Source of the DNA: Anaerolineales bacterium
Lineage (GTDB): Bacteria; Chloroflexota; Anaerolineae; Anaerolineales; DRMV01
Direction of reading: 5' to 3'
Assembly (NCBI GenBank): GCA_027026295.1
Contig: JALVOR010000089.1
Span: 1 to 6,303 of the forward strand
DNA length: 6,303 bases
Positions 6,303-6,303 of this stretch are shown here, one piece after another. Position 1 is the stretch's first letter. Every line of letters starts with the position of its first letter. The position numbers and the translations under genes are program-made. The notes under the pieces were generated by a model that saw only the letters and a list, made by a program, of their open reading frames with translations, searched no databases and had not been told where the DNA came from.

Positions 6303-6303
6303 C

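Overview
The window looks like an ordinary chromosomal stretch of a moderately GC-rich bacterium. The best guess is a member of the Chloroflexota (Anaerolineae type). That guess rests on four things: a YvcK protein with an N-terminal two-helix membrane domain, Pro/Thr-rich linkers in the exported proteins, a large bacterial WD40 propeller protein, and a degenerate TGTCATTGC-type palindromic interspersed repeat. No rRNA, tRNA, CRISPR array, integrase or transposase is visible.

Positions 2-1707 hold three plus-strand genes in tight series. They are the 3' end of a CorC/HlyC-type CBS-domain gene, a complete cytidine deaminase (cdd) 18 bases later, and a complete calcineurin-like metallophosphoesterase whose ATG shares one base with the cdd stop codon (TGATG). 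This layout suggests one transcript joining pyrimidine salvage, a small phosphoesterase and a CBS/transporter-associated protein.

Positions 1708-1886 are non-coding. They carry a degenerate inverted repeat of about 100 bp (1734-1836) with a terminator-like hairpin and T-run inside it. This probably closes the first operon and separates it from the next.

Positions 1887-4473 hold two overlapping plus-strand genes: a YibE/F-family polytopic membrane protein, and a membrane-anchored YvcK/CofD-like protein whose start lies 17 bases inside the YibE/F gene. YvcK proteins bind UDP-sugars and are linked in Firmicutes to gluconeogenic growth and cell-envelope homeostasis. The usual Firmicute neighbours rapZ and whiA are absent here, and a YibE/F membrane protein takes the upstream place.

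Positions 4479-6302 on the minus strand hold the 3' part of a WD40 beta-propeller gene that runs off the right edge, with about 13 recognisable blades. It converges on yvcK with only 5 bases between the stop codons and is clearly poorer in GC than the genes to its left. I see no strong evidence for a new defence, mobile or regulatory system. The items most worth a second look are the repeat, the YibE/F-YvcK pair, the WD40 blade interrupted by a Pro/Thr linker, and the composition break.
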